Source: Ruminococcus sp. (lineage in GTDB: Bacteria > Bacillota > Clostridia > Oscillospirales > Ruminococcaceae). Taken from it: a stretch of 64,000 nt of DNA. A program made the position numbers and the translations under genes. Below are positions 33,144 through 40,765 of this stretch, piece by piece. Position 1 is the stretch's first letter. Every line of letters begins with the position of its first letter. The notes beneath the pieces are model-generated. The model was not told where the DNA came from and did not search any database. It saw nothing but the letters and a program-made list of their open reading frames with translations. The stretch covers positions 1-64,000 of the forward strand of contig JAFUYP010000005.1 in NCBI GenBank assembly GCA_017470535.1. Direction: 5' to 3'.

Positions 33144-33235
33144 CTATACTTGCTTACTCCGGTGAAAATAAGTATTTCAAAAATCGCATTTGCACGTTTC
33201 TTCCCGACTTGCCCGATAGGGCTTATTCTTTGATG

Positions 33236-33523
33236 TCAGTTCGCATCACCCAAATATTTCAGCAGGCTCGACTTATACACAAGTATCTTCCCACGCTCGC
33301 CTGCACCGCTTCTCATATATGCGATCTGGCCACGTTTCACGAGCTGGCGGACAGTATGCTCCGAGAGCCCTGGGATAAGTGCTGCACACTCCTTGATAGT
33401 AAGCAGTTCGGGGATTTCGGGTTTGTTCTCGACCTTTGTCGGGGCAACATCATCGACAGGTATCATCTTCCGCAGCAGCTCTGCGATCTGCAAGATCAGT
33501 TCATTCTTTTCGTTCAGTTTCAA
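33236..33523 (-). CDS. Excisionase-like helix-turn-helix protein
   Basis: This 95-aa protein has a C-terminal winged-helix/MerR-like excisionase fold: LLTIKECAALIPGLSEHTVRQLVKRGQIAYMRSG and a KILVYKSSLLKYL wing. Proteins of this type direct the integrase toward excision. It overlaps the preceding 68-aa HTH gene by 23 bp, so they are co-expressed. Confidence 0.75.
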   Translation of the reverse strand: MKLNEKNELILQIAELLRKMIPVDDVAPTKVENKPEIPELLTIKECAALIPGLSEHTVRQLVKRGQIAYMRSGAGERGKILVYKSSLLKYLGDAN

Positions 33524-33707
33524 GCGACCTCTCCTTTCGTTTTGTTATCTCCTCGATCTTCATCAGCATTTCAAGCTGACGGTCTTCACTAAGCTCAAAA
33601 CGCAGCCACCGCACAAGTGTCTGTTCGGAAACGCCAAGCTCGTGAGCAAGCTCCCAGTGCCGCACCCTCCTCGCTTTGAGCTCCTCTCTGATGATCAAAT
33701 TTGCCAT
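33501..33707 (-). CDS. Small helix-turn-helix protein
   Basis: A 68-aa protein with a helix-turn-helix at residues 16-38 (RHWELAHELGVSEQTLVRWLR) and a charged C-terminus. AAGGAGAG precedes the ATG. Such proteins are common next to excisionase genes in Firmicute integrative elements, probably as regulators. Confidence 0.65.
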   Translation of the reverse strand: MANLIIREELKARRVRHWELAHELGVSEQTLVRWLRFELSEDRQLEMLMKIEEITKRKERSLETERKE

Positions 33708-33953
33708 GTTTCATCTCTCCTTTGTTTTTTATTGAGGGCATAATGACGATAATGCTGCCCTCTGTTATTAATAATAGCATGAAAAACACGTCTGTGCCGT
33801 ATGTTCCATAATCCGAAAAAAATTGCTGATCGGCTCGGAATATTTCATATATGGAATTAGTAACGAGAGAAACAGGGTGTACAAAATAACGTACAGCAAA
33901 CGCAGTCAAATCGACAACTGTCCAAAAAATGATACCGCAAATCTTGAGGAGTG

Positions 33954-33976
33954 TGGTATAATATATCTATATAGAT
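33954..33976 (+). promoter_or_regulatory. Extended -10 promoter and palindrome upstream of the XRE gene
   Basis: TGG-TATAAT (33954-33962) is an extended -10 without a good -35. The 12-bp palindrome ATCTATATAGAT (33965-33976) begins 3 bp further on, where a repressor would block initiation. Upstream, 33708-33953 shows no gene; it holds the imperfect palindrome TGTAC/GTACA near 33880. Confidence 0.5.
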
Positions 33977-34000
33977 TTACCAACGGACAGGAGTGATAAT

Positions 34001-34774
34001 ATGAAAACTACTATGGGCGAGAAAATCAAAGACCTGCGTGTGGAGCGACACATGACCACCAAGCAGCTTGCACAGGCAACGGGAATTTCAGAGGCGGTCA
34101 TCAACGGTTTGGAGAACGACAACGGACGTGATGTCGGGTACAGCCGTATCGTCGAACTTGCTAAGTTATTCGACGTGCCGACTGATTTTCTACTTGGCTT
34201 TACGGAGAGCCGTATTACGAAGAATATTGAACTTAAACAGCTTGGTCTGACCGACAAAGCTATCGAGGTGCTGCTTGCAAAGCGTCAGGATAATGATTTG
34301 GTGAGCAAGCTGATCGAGCATACTGAGTTTGTCAACCTGATAAATGCGATCGATATCTACGTCAGACAGCTTGCGGAAAAGTCGATCAATACAATAAATA
34401 ACCTCACTGCAGTGGTGCAGCGAGGCATGGAGAATTATGCGGCAGCAGGCCAGCCCGAAGGCTATGACGATGCGATTAAGTACATTAATGAAACTAAGGT
34501 CGATGAGGATGAGTTCCTACGGTATCGGATAACTGAACGCTTCAATCAGATACTGCGTGACTTGCACAGCGAGTTTAATGCCGATGAGCAGATGCCGCCT
34601 GTTATCACCGATGCGAATGAGATGTCGGCAAATATGATCGACCTGCTGGATATGGTGAAGGCGGGCGAGGTGGAGCTTGATAGTCCTATGGATGCTGTTG
34701 AGTTGATGATGGAAAGGATGGGGGTGAGTGAGAGTGATATGAAGAATGTGGTGGAGAGATTTGCTCTTGATTGA
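34001..34774 (+). CDS. XRE-family repressor of the integrated element
   Basis: This 257-aa regulator has an N-terminal HTH_3 domain (residues 6-63: KIKDLRVERHMTTKQLAQAT, ISEAVINGLENDNGR, VPTDFLLG). The long C-terminal part is helical and acidic with no recognised catalytic motif. GGAG precedes the ATG at 34001. Divergent placement from the excisionase and HTH genes suggests it is the element's master repressor, with the palindrome at 33965 as possible autoregulatory operator. Confidence 0.8.
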   Translation: MKTTMGEKIKDLRVERHMTTKQLAQATGISEAVINGLENDNGRDVGYSRIVELAKLFDVPTDFLLGFTESRITKNIELKQLGLTDKAIEVLLAKRQDNDLVSKLIEHTEFVNLINAIDIYVRQLAEKSINTINNLTAVVQRGMENYAAAGQPEGYDDAIKYINETKVDEDEFLRYRITERFNQILRDLHSEFNADEQMPPVITDANEMSANMIDLLDMVKAGEVELDSPMDAVELMMERMGVSESDMKNVVERFALD

Positions 34775-34827
34775 ACTACTAATCTTTCCTCAAAGTATAC
34801 ATCATTTCTGGTATAGCAACAGGGCTA

Positions 34828-35063
34828 TGCTGGACTATGTGCGTGAGGGCATCGAGATTGCTAAGACACAGGGCAAGTACACAGGCAGAAAGCCCACCCC
34901 GATCGACTGGACGAGGTTCGGGCAGCTCTATGGAGAATGGAAGTCGAAGAACACCACGGGGCGTGACTTTATGCGGAGAATGGGCTTGTCGGCAAACACC
35001 TTTTACCGCCGTGTCAGGGAGTATGAAGCCACTCACGGCATCACCGAGCCGACCTCTGCTTGA
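34828..35063 (+). pseudogene. C-terminal remnant of a serine recombinase
   Basis: The visible 78 residues (MLDYVREGIEIAKTQGKYTG, then FGQLYGEWKSKNTTGRDFMRR and LSANTFYRRVREYE) match the end of the resolvase catalytic core and the HTH of serine recombinases. The catalytic serine domain is gone; the frame opens at 34746 with unrelated sequence overlapping the XRE gene. It is a relic of an earlier element. The gap after it (35064-35329) shows no gene. Confidence 0.75.
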
Positions 35064-35329
35064 CAATGCCCGTCAGCGGAACGGAGAAGCCCCACAGCAC
35101 CGTCCGAGCCTGCGGAACGTAAAACTCTAACCGCCTGAAAAAGAAAGCCCTCGTCAAACGCTTGCAGGGCGTTTCCGAAGGCTTACGGTTTGTATTCTGT
35201 TTCATTTGGGTATGTGCTGATTGTGGTATGCTCCAAAATGCTGAATTGGACTTGTGTGGGACAGTTTATAGGTGCGCCAATAGACTACGGGATATTGGCT
35301 ATCTTAGCCTGATAATCAGTCTGTGCTTC

Positions 35330-37897
35330 TTAATTCATGTTATTCATAGTCTTAGGTTTTTCAAGCTCAGTATTTTCGACCTTACGGTTGTTTTCGGCCT
35401 TGATTTTCTTCTCTGCCGCAATAGCATCTACTGTGTGTTGATAGTTAGCAAAGAGATTCTGACCCTTGTCGTTTGTAGCCTGGTTAACAAGCTCCTCAGT
35501 CTTGCTACGCTTTAGCATCTCTTTAAAGGCAGGGTTGTTTTGTGTGGCGGATTGCTCTATCTTGTCAAATTCTTCCTTTTTAATGTTAGTGAAAGTGCCG
35601 CTTTTCTGAAGAACTATTATTTTACAGCACGTTATTATCTGCGAGAGCGGTTTTGCTATATTCTCGGCATTTGCATTATTGCCGAGTGCCTCTATCTCGT
35701 CCTGTGCAGACTTAAGCTGCGCCTGAATGGTGAATGGTTCTTCCTGAGCGGGTGCTTTCTGCTTTGCCGGCTGCTGAGGCTGTGCAGCCTGATTGATTGC
35801 ACCGTAGATCTTCGCACCGCCGTTCTGCTGTGCCATTGCCTTATACTGATCGAGTGTCTGCTGATCGGTGATGCCGTCCATGAAACGCTTGAAATGCTCA
35901 TTGTCCTTCATCTGCGGCAGCATCTCCTTCACATAATCCTCAACGGATGCTGTGTTGTCAATGACACTCTGGCGCTGCTGCTCGTTCAAATCGGGGTGGT
36001 CGGCAAAATACTTGTCAAGGTCTTCCTTATACTTGTTTTGCAGATATATCCTTGCGGCAACGTCAGCAAAGGCTACCTTTTCCTGCTCAAAATCGGGTAC
36101 ATTTTCCACCTGCGGCTCAGGCTGAGGCTGATTTTCAACCTGATTCTCTTCCAGTTCCTCTACCTCCTCTGCCTGATTTTCCCTGTCAATTACTCTCTGA
36201 ACACCTGCCTGCTTCATTTCAAGCATTTTATCCATAGCGTCCATAAGCTCATCAACGAATGTTACGGCAGCTATTCTATCATCGGCGTTCTTGTTTGTTC
36301 CCTTTTTCCACTGACCGTCAATTCTCTTGTGCTTGAAATAATCAGCGTTTGCCTCTCTGAGCTCTGCGACGTCCTCACGCAGCTCCTCTATCACTTTTTT
36401 CATGATATTGTTTGCATAAGCGTCATCCGCACGGCCGTTCTTTTCCATGAGCCTTTCAGTCTCAGCCATTTGCTTATACTTTTTGCCGAACCTTTTGAGC
36501 AGCTTGTTTACTTCATCAAACTCACCGCTGCCTCTGCCGAAGAGCTTGGCATTCTTCATCTTGTCAAGAGCCTGCTGATACTTGCCGTTAGGGCCTTCAA
36601 ACTCCTTCTGCCTCAGATCAGATGCCTTTCTCAGATCTATCTCTTCGTTCTCTAAGTTACGCAGCTTTAATTCCTTGTCAACAGCATCTCTTACGCTATT
36701 GCTGACATATGTATCCAGAAACTTTTTATTGACCAGCTTCTGTTCCCAAATAAAGCCATCGACCTCTTTTGCAAATTTAGGGTCTATCTTACGGTAATTA
36801 AATAAAGAGCCTTTGAGCCGTCTGAATGCATTGTCCGCAGCCTTGTGGGTCTTTGCGGTCTTCTCGTCGTTATAAAACTGCCCCGGTTCGGGTTCGTCTC
36901 TATTATCTCCTAAACGTCTGAACTGGGTCGTGCCGAGCTTGCTGAAGTTGATAAGCTCTGCATACAGATCCTTATATTCCTTGCTCTCCTTATCGTCATC
37001 GTCCATCTGCTCCATTTTTTCAATGAGAGGCTTGACTTTTTTCGCCATATCGGCATTTTCGGTCTCGGGGTTATCAATGTAGTGCTGATTTCTCCTAAGC
37101 TCATAATCACGGATCAGAAGCTCCTCATCGGAAAGCCCGCCTATTTCTTTCACAACATCGGGTATCTCCGCAAAGATCGAGCTTCCGTCCTCAGGCAGCT
37201 TATCCTTTAATTTGTAACTCGGACCGCCCGGCCATACATCAATGGATTTATGTTTCAGTATATCAACAGCAAGATCTCTTATATAAAACTTGTCTTCGAG
37301 CTTTTCTTTGGGGATATTGTCAAAGGCTTCCTTTTCAAAGGCTTCCTTTACATAATTGACCCTTTTATCGTCAACATAGTTCTTGACCGGCTGACCATTG
37401 ACCTTGAAATCTGTCAGGCTTGCACACCCATATACTAAATTGTACACCTGATTTAACAACTCAACATTTTTGCCGTCGGGTGAAAAGTTATTTGCCATCT
37501 GATCTCCAAGGTTATCAGCAAATTTCTTGTCGTCCTTATAGTATTTAAGCTCTTCAAATTCGCCGTTCTGAATGCGCCTTGAATACTCGGTTGCAGTCTT
37601 ATGCCTTCCAACAGAAGCCTCTGCAAGCTGACGGCAGTTCTCATTCAGAAATCCCTCGAGTATCTCTGCTGACTGCGCACTTATCTCTTTGTCGTTTATG
37701 TCCTTTTCAATCAGCTCTTTAAAGTATTCCGTTACAGCCTCTACCTCATGATCATCTACCTGATCGTTAGCAGCGGCCTCTTCATTCGTAGCTGCATTAC
37801 TGCCTATCTCCTTGCAGAATGCTACCATTCCTACATAGTCTTTATTGGCTGCAAGCTCATTAAGTCTGCGCTTTACATCTTCTTTAGTCCTTGGCAT
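35330..37897 (-). CDS. Large helical protein of unknown function, cargo of the element
   Basis: This 855-aa protein has no homologue that I recognise. AGGAGG precedes its ATG. There is no signal peptide or membrane segment. Composition is rich in Glu, Lys, Asn, Gln and Asp and predicted mostly helical; coiled-coil potential is high around residues 420-560 (RKASDLRQKEFEGPNGKYQQ, EELREDVAELREAN). A Glu/Pro/Gln-rich linker (EENQVENQPQPEPQVEN) separates the last third, which has FADVAARIYLQNKYKEDLDK and a second PQQPAKQKAPAQEE linker. It is by far the largest gene of the element and is transcribed alone, as cargo genes often are. A defence, effector or structural role are all open. Confidence 0.6.
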   Translation of the reverse strand: MPRTKEDVKRRLNELAANKDYVGMVAFCKEIGSNAATNEEAAANDQVDDHEVEAVTEYFKELIEKDINDKEISAQSAEILEGFLNENCRQLAEASVGRHKTATEYSRRIQNGEFEELKYYKDDKKFADNLGDQMANNFSPDGKNVELLNQVYNLVYGCASLTDFKVNGQPVKNYVDDKRVNYVKEAFEKEAFDNIPKEKLEDKFYIRDLAVDILKHKSIDVWPGGPSYKLKDKLPEDGSSIFAEIPDVVKEIGGLSDEELLIRDYELRRNQHYIDNPETENADMAKKVKPLIEKMEQMDDDDKESKEYKDLYAELINFSKLGTTQFRRLGDNRDEPEPGQFYNDEKTAKTHKAADNAFRRLKGSLFNYRKIDPKFAKEVDGFIWEQKLVNKKFLDTYVSNSVRDAVDKELKLRNLENEEIDLRKASDLRQKEFEGPNGKYQQALDKMKNAKLFGRGSGEFDEVNKLLKRFGKKYKQMAETERLMEKNGRADDAYANNIMKKVIEELREDVAELREANADYFKHKRIDGQWKKGTNKNADDRIAAVTFVDELMDAMDKMLEMKQAGVQRVIDRENQAEEVEELEENQVENQPQPEPQVENVPDFEQEKVAFADVAARIYLQNKYKEDLDKYFADHPDLNEQQRQSVIDNTASVEDYVKEMLPQMKDNEHFKRFMDGITDQQTLDQYKAMAQQNGGAKIYGAINQAAQPQQPAKQKAPAQEEPFTIQAQLKSAQDEIEALGNNANAENIAKPLSQIITCCKIIVLQKSGTFTNIKKEEFDKIEQSATQNNPAFKEMLKRSKTEELVNQATNDKGQNLFANYQHTVDAIAAEKKIKAENNRKVENTELEKPKTMNNMN

Positions 37898-38222
37898 AAT
37901 GTATTCCTCCTGAAAATGTTCATTATCCTCGCCATTCCCGACGGCTTACATAAGAAATACCCTGAAATGCGTTGTTTGGTTGCGGTAAATGCCGGATTTT
38001 TATCATTACGATAAAATCACATTCTGCTATGAGCGATTGTTTGTGGAATATAACCAACTGCCTTATAAATAGGGCAATGTTCCTGCTTACAGAAAGCATT
38101 GCCCTTATATAAATATACGATTATATCAGTTCCGGACTGCCTTAATGAAAGCTACGCCGTCCTTAAGGCCGACCGTGTACGCAGCTCGCATCTCAGCGGC
38201 GTTAATATCGCCCATACGGAGG
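37898..38222. other. Intergenic region of the element
   Basis: It holds the upstream region of the 855-aa gene and an inverted repeat AGGGCAATG / CATTGCCCT (38072-38106). I see no gene with a convincing start. Confidence 0.5.
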
Positions 38223-38274
38223 TTATAAATCATACTTGGTAGTATAGATTGTAGGGTTTACGCTGCTGTTCCAG

Positions 38275-38862
38275 GTGTATCCCATTGCTATCCCCGAAGA
38301 TGCGGCTGATGCTCCGGTCGCAAGAGTGGTGATGCCTATTGCTGTTGCCAGTGCTCCCGACACGCAGCGTTTTAAGTGGGCAAACACTATCGTAAAGGAG
38401 TTCACTATCAAAGGCTTTGCTATGGATGATGAGCGCCTGAAAAACGGTGGCACTATTCTGACAGAGAAGTACTTTGACCAGCTTCTTGAAAGAATACGTG
38501 AAATACGCCTTTCGGAGCGCAGATTCTACCAGAAGATAACAGACATATATGCAACAGCTGTTGATTATGATAAGAAACGGTATCCGGGTAAACCAGATAT
38601 TATACTGCCAAAATATAAAACAGCAGTCTATATCAATGGCTGTTTTTGGCATATGCACGATTGTGAAAACTTTGTATGGCCTAAGTCGAACACGAAATAT
38701 TGGACTAACAAGCTCATTAATAACAAGAACCGTGACATAAAATATCATGACCAAATGAAAGAGAAAGGCTGGAAAGTCATTGTTGTTTGGGAATGTGAGA
38801 TTAACGATAATAGACTTGAATATCTTATAAAAGAAATAAGGGATCTTGAAAACAGAATATAG
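38275..38862 (+). pseudogene. Chimeric ORF: RhuM fragment fused to Vsr endonuclease fragment
   Basis: The frame is open for 195 codons but is a patchwork. Residues about 31-97 (FKWANTIVKEFTIKGFAMDD, SERRFYQKITDIYATAVDYD) match the middle of RhuM-family proteins. From residue 98 it becomes a very-short-patch-repair (Vsr) nuclease: KRYPGKPDIILPKY with the metal-binding Asp, INGCFWHMHDC, SNTKYWTNKLINNKNRD and GWKVIVVWECEI. The Vsr N-terminal segment and both RhuM ends are missing. The first 30 residues match neither; on the opposite strand that stretch reads like the end of another small protein. No methyltransferase partner is present. Probably non-functional, though a truncated nuclease cannot be excluded. 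Confidence 0.65.
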
Positions 38863-38932
38863 GATATATAAGCTTTAAGATATTACATATGATAATAGCC
38901 GACCTGTCTCCGGGTCAGCTATCGCAATTATT

Positions 38933-39199
38933 TCATTCAATCTTTCTCAACATCTCCATCACCATCTGTCCCCCTATCCTAAACCCATTCACAAACTCCT
39001 GCCTGTTGTTAATGCTGATAAGCTCGAACTGAGCACTCTGATACTTGTCAAACAACTTTCTGATCTGTGGATAGGTGTTCAGCAGCTCCGTTTCGGCAGC
39101 TACAAGTGAGTCCATCGCTTTCTTATATTCATTGCTGGAATTGCTGTATGTCCCAATCGGGAACAGATCTCCATTATACATTTCTTCAATGATATTCAT
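38933..39199 (-). CDS. Small phage/element protein, DUF6809-like
   Basis: From the ATG at 39199 (AGGAGA upstream) the protein has 88 aa: MNIIEEMYNGDLFPIGTYS at the start and FVNGFRIGGQMVMEML at the end, a pattern seen in small proteins of Firmicute phages and integrative elements (DUF6809 type, from memory). Function unknown. A frame extension to 39247 overlaps the subterminal repeat and is unlikely. Confidence 0.6.
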   Translation of the reverse strand: MNIIEEMYNGDLFPIGTYSNSSNEYKKAMDSLVAAETELLNTYPQIRKLFDKYQSAQFELISINNRQEFVNGFRIGGQMVMEMLRKIE

Positions 39200-39238
39200 A
39201 GTTATTCTCCTTAAAAATAGATTCAGAGATGTCAGAGG

Positions 39239-39262
39239 CCTGTCCATTATCTGTCCATTATT
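39239..39262 (+). repeat. Right subterminal repeat, possible integrase arm site
   Basis: Two tandem CTGTCCATT units as at 31229-31252, 138 bp from the right att copy. Confidence 0.6.
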
Positions 39263-39376
39263 CTTACGAAAACTTATGATTTTTTACATCAAGCTGCAAA
39301 AGTTACATCAACGCAAAGTGCGTAAAATAGGGCTTTTGCGAATGATGCGATAAATTGCAATGATCGAATCTTTCAA

Positions 39377-39400
39377 TTCAAGTCCTGTCACCTCGACCAG
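39377..39400 (+). other. attR, right copy of the integration core
   Basis: An exact 24-bp copy of the tRNA-Pro 3' end without the rest of the tRNA. It is followed at 39410-39438 by a copy of the tRNA terminator hairpin, presumably the ancestral one. Confidence 0.88.
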
Positions 39401-39446
39401 TGGGAAAGCCCGTAAACGTTTGGTTTACGGGCTTTTTTTATTTGCA

Positions 39447-39458
39447 GGCGGTGTTGCC
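39447..39458 (+). repeat. Fragment of the 172-bp element terminal repeat
   Basis: GGCGGTGTTGCC equals the last 12 bases of copy A. It lies 9 bp beyond the tRNA-type terminator. Confidence 0.5.
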
Positions 39459-39462
39459 TATA

Positions 39463-39500
39463 AAAAAGCGTTCGCACGGGATAACAGTACGAACGCTTTT
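39463..39500 (-). terminator. Terminator after the PPOX-fold gene
   Basis: On the minus strand AAAAGCGTTCG pairs with CGAACGCTTTT, followed by TT; it lies 9 bp past the stop at 39509. Confidence 0.8.
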
Positions 39501-39508
39501 GCTTTTTA

Positions 39509-39901
39509 TCAGAATGTTACCGTTCTCGGCTCGCTTGTGAATGATGAGAACGTTGCAGTGGCGTTCTTGAAATAGAACACCTCGGTATTTCCGTCGTCTG
39601 CGGAATACATATTTTTAAGCTCGGGGTAGCTTTCAAGCATATGCACCTTTGCTTCTCTTCTGTCGTCGCTTATCAGCTCACCGCTGACTCTGAGCCACAC
39701 GCCGTCCTTAAATGCACATATCTCGGCATTCGGGTTTTTATGCAGCTGCTTTGAAACGTCCTTGACCTTGCCGGTCTGGATATAGAGCTTGTCCTCAAAC
39801 ATCTCTATCGTGCCGAATGGTCTTACTCTTGCTTTATCGCCGTCAACGGTCGCAAGGTAATAGGTCTGTGCTGACTTTAAAAAGTCGTAAACTTCCTTCA
39901 T
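39509..39901 (-). CDS. Pyridoxamine 5'-phosphate oxidase-fold flavoprotein
   Basis: This 130-aa protein is of the split-barrel PPOX family that binds FMN or F420-like cofactors. Segments YYLATVDGDKARVRPFGTIE, KLYIQTGKVKDVSKQLHKNP and AEICAFKDGVWLRVSGEL are typical of small clostridial members often annotated as general-stress or NimA-like proteins. Substrate unknown. It is first past the integrated element and follows the DUF3737 gene by 18 bp. Confidence 0.85.
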   Translation of the reverse strand: MKEVYDFLKSAQTYYLATVDGDKARVRPFGTIEMFEDKLYIQTGKVKDVSKQLHKNPNAEICAFKDGVWLRVSGELISDDRREAKVHMLESYPELKNMYSADDGNTEVFYFKNATATFSSFTSEPRTVTF

Positions 39902-39919
39902 AAAAATGTCCTCCTATTC

Positions 39920-40765
39920 TTACGGGGCAAAGCCCGTTATTATCTGTGTTGCGGTCACATCTACCATATCGCTTTGCATGATAAGCTCGCCTATCGAGCC
40001 TGCCCGAAGTATTCCTGACAAGGGGTTTTTTACACTTTCGATATGACCCTCTATCTCGCAGTCGAGCGAGGAATACTCAAACGCCAGTGTAGTATCGTTG
40101 GTCACACACCCACGCATATACAGCCCGTCTATAAAGCAAAGCCCCTGGAGCGATTCTATCTTACAGTTTATAAGCTTCATATTTTTAGAGTTCCAGCCGA
40201 GATACTCGCCTATGATCGTACAGTTTTCGACAGTTACGTTCTCGCTGTTCCAGAAGGCATCCTTACTGTTTAATACGGAGTTTTTGATAATTATATCCTT
40301 AGCGCCGTCAAACGGGTAATTGCCGTCAAGGGTGAGTGAGTCTATCTGCATATCATGGCAGTTCATAGCAAGGTAGTCGCCCTTTGCGGCAACGTTTTTA
40401 AGCGTCACGTCCTCGCAGTGCCAGAGAGTTTCCTCGGCAAACGGCATACAGGTATTTGTAATACTCAGTCCCTTACAGCGGCGAAAGCTCTTGGGCGCTA
40501 CGATCTTTACACCCTCAAAGCTGACATTCTCGCTGTACCAGATGCCTGCTCTGCCCATTTCGCAGACTCTGCCGCCTTTGACAGATACGTTTTTGCTGTA
40601 CCAGAGAGGGTATTTCCACTTGAAGGAGCAGTTTTCAAGCGCAACGCCGTCTGAATGCTTGAGCGGGCTCTCGCCGTCCTCAAAGGTACAGGAAACATAC
40701 TCTATATCCTTTGCCATGAACTCGGCACGCTCGCCGGTAAATGTCATATCTTTCTTTGATGTCAT
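39920..40765 (-). CDS. DUF3737 beta-helix protein
   Basis: This 281-aa protein has a series of short repeats (FEDGESPLKHSDGVALENC, YSKNVSVKGG, WHCEDVTLKNV, WNSENVTVENC) that wind a right-handed beta-helix, as in the DUF3737 family. No signal peptide. Its function is not known to me. It overlaps the MATE gene by 4 bp, so both are expressed together. Confidence 0.8.
   Translation of the reverse strand: MTSKKDMTFTGERAEFMAKDIEYVSCTFEDGESPLKHSDGVALENCSFKWKYPLWYSKNVSVKGGRVCEMGRAGIWYSENVSFEGVKIVAPKSFRRCKGLSITNTCMPFAEETLWHCEDVTLKNVAAKGDYLAMNCHDMQIDSLTLDGNYPFDGAKDIIIKNSVLNSKDAFWNSENVTVENCTIIGEYLGWNSKNMKLINCKIESLQGLCFIDGLYMRGCVTNDTTLAFEYSSLDCEIEGHIESVKNPLSGILRAGSIGELIMQSDMVDVTATQIITGFAP

Larger units (their letters stand above)
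31173..39400. mobile_element. 8.2-kb integrative element in tRNA-Pro
   Basis: The element lies between two exact 24-bp copies of the tRNA-Pro 3' end. It carries a tyrosine integrase next to the tRNA, MobC, hairpins that may form oriT, excisionase-like and HTH proteins, an XRE repressor, a resolvase remnant, an 855-aa unknown protein, a RhuM-Vsr chimeric ORF and a small phage-type protein. No relaxase, replication or conjugation gene is seen, so it is at best mobilised by others. Confidence 0.85.

Noticed and set aside
33045..33233. 62-codon plus-strand frame upstream of mobC
   Set aside because: It runs through the three hairpins and has no ribosome site or similarity; the hairpin region is better read as non-coding.
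38126..38215. 29-codon minus-strand frame
   Set aside because: It looks protein-like (GDINAAEMRAAYTVGLKDG) but has no Shine-Dalgarno and is too short to support.
38223..38453. Minus-strand ORF with a signal-peptide-like stretch
   Set aside because: It overlaps the RhuM segment for its first third; only the end could be a real gene scrap and no start is supported.
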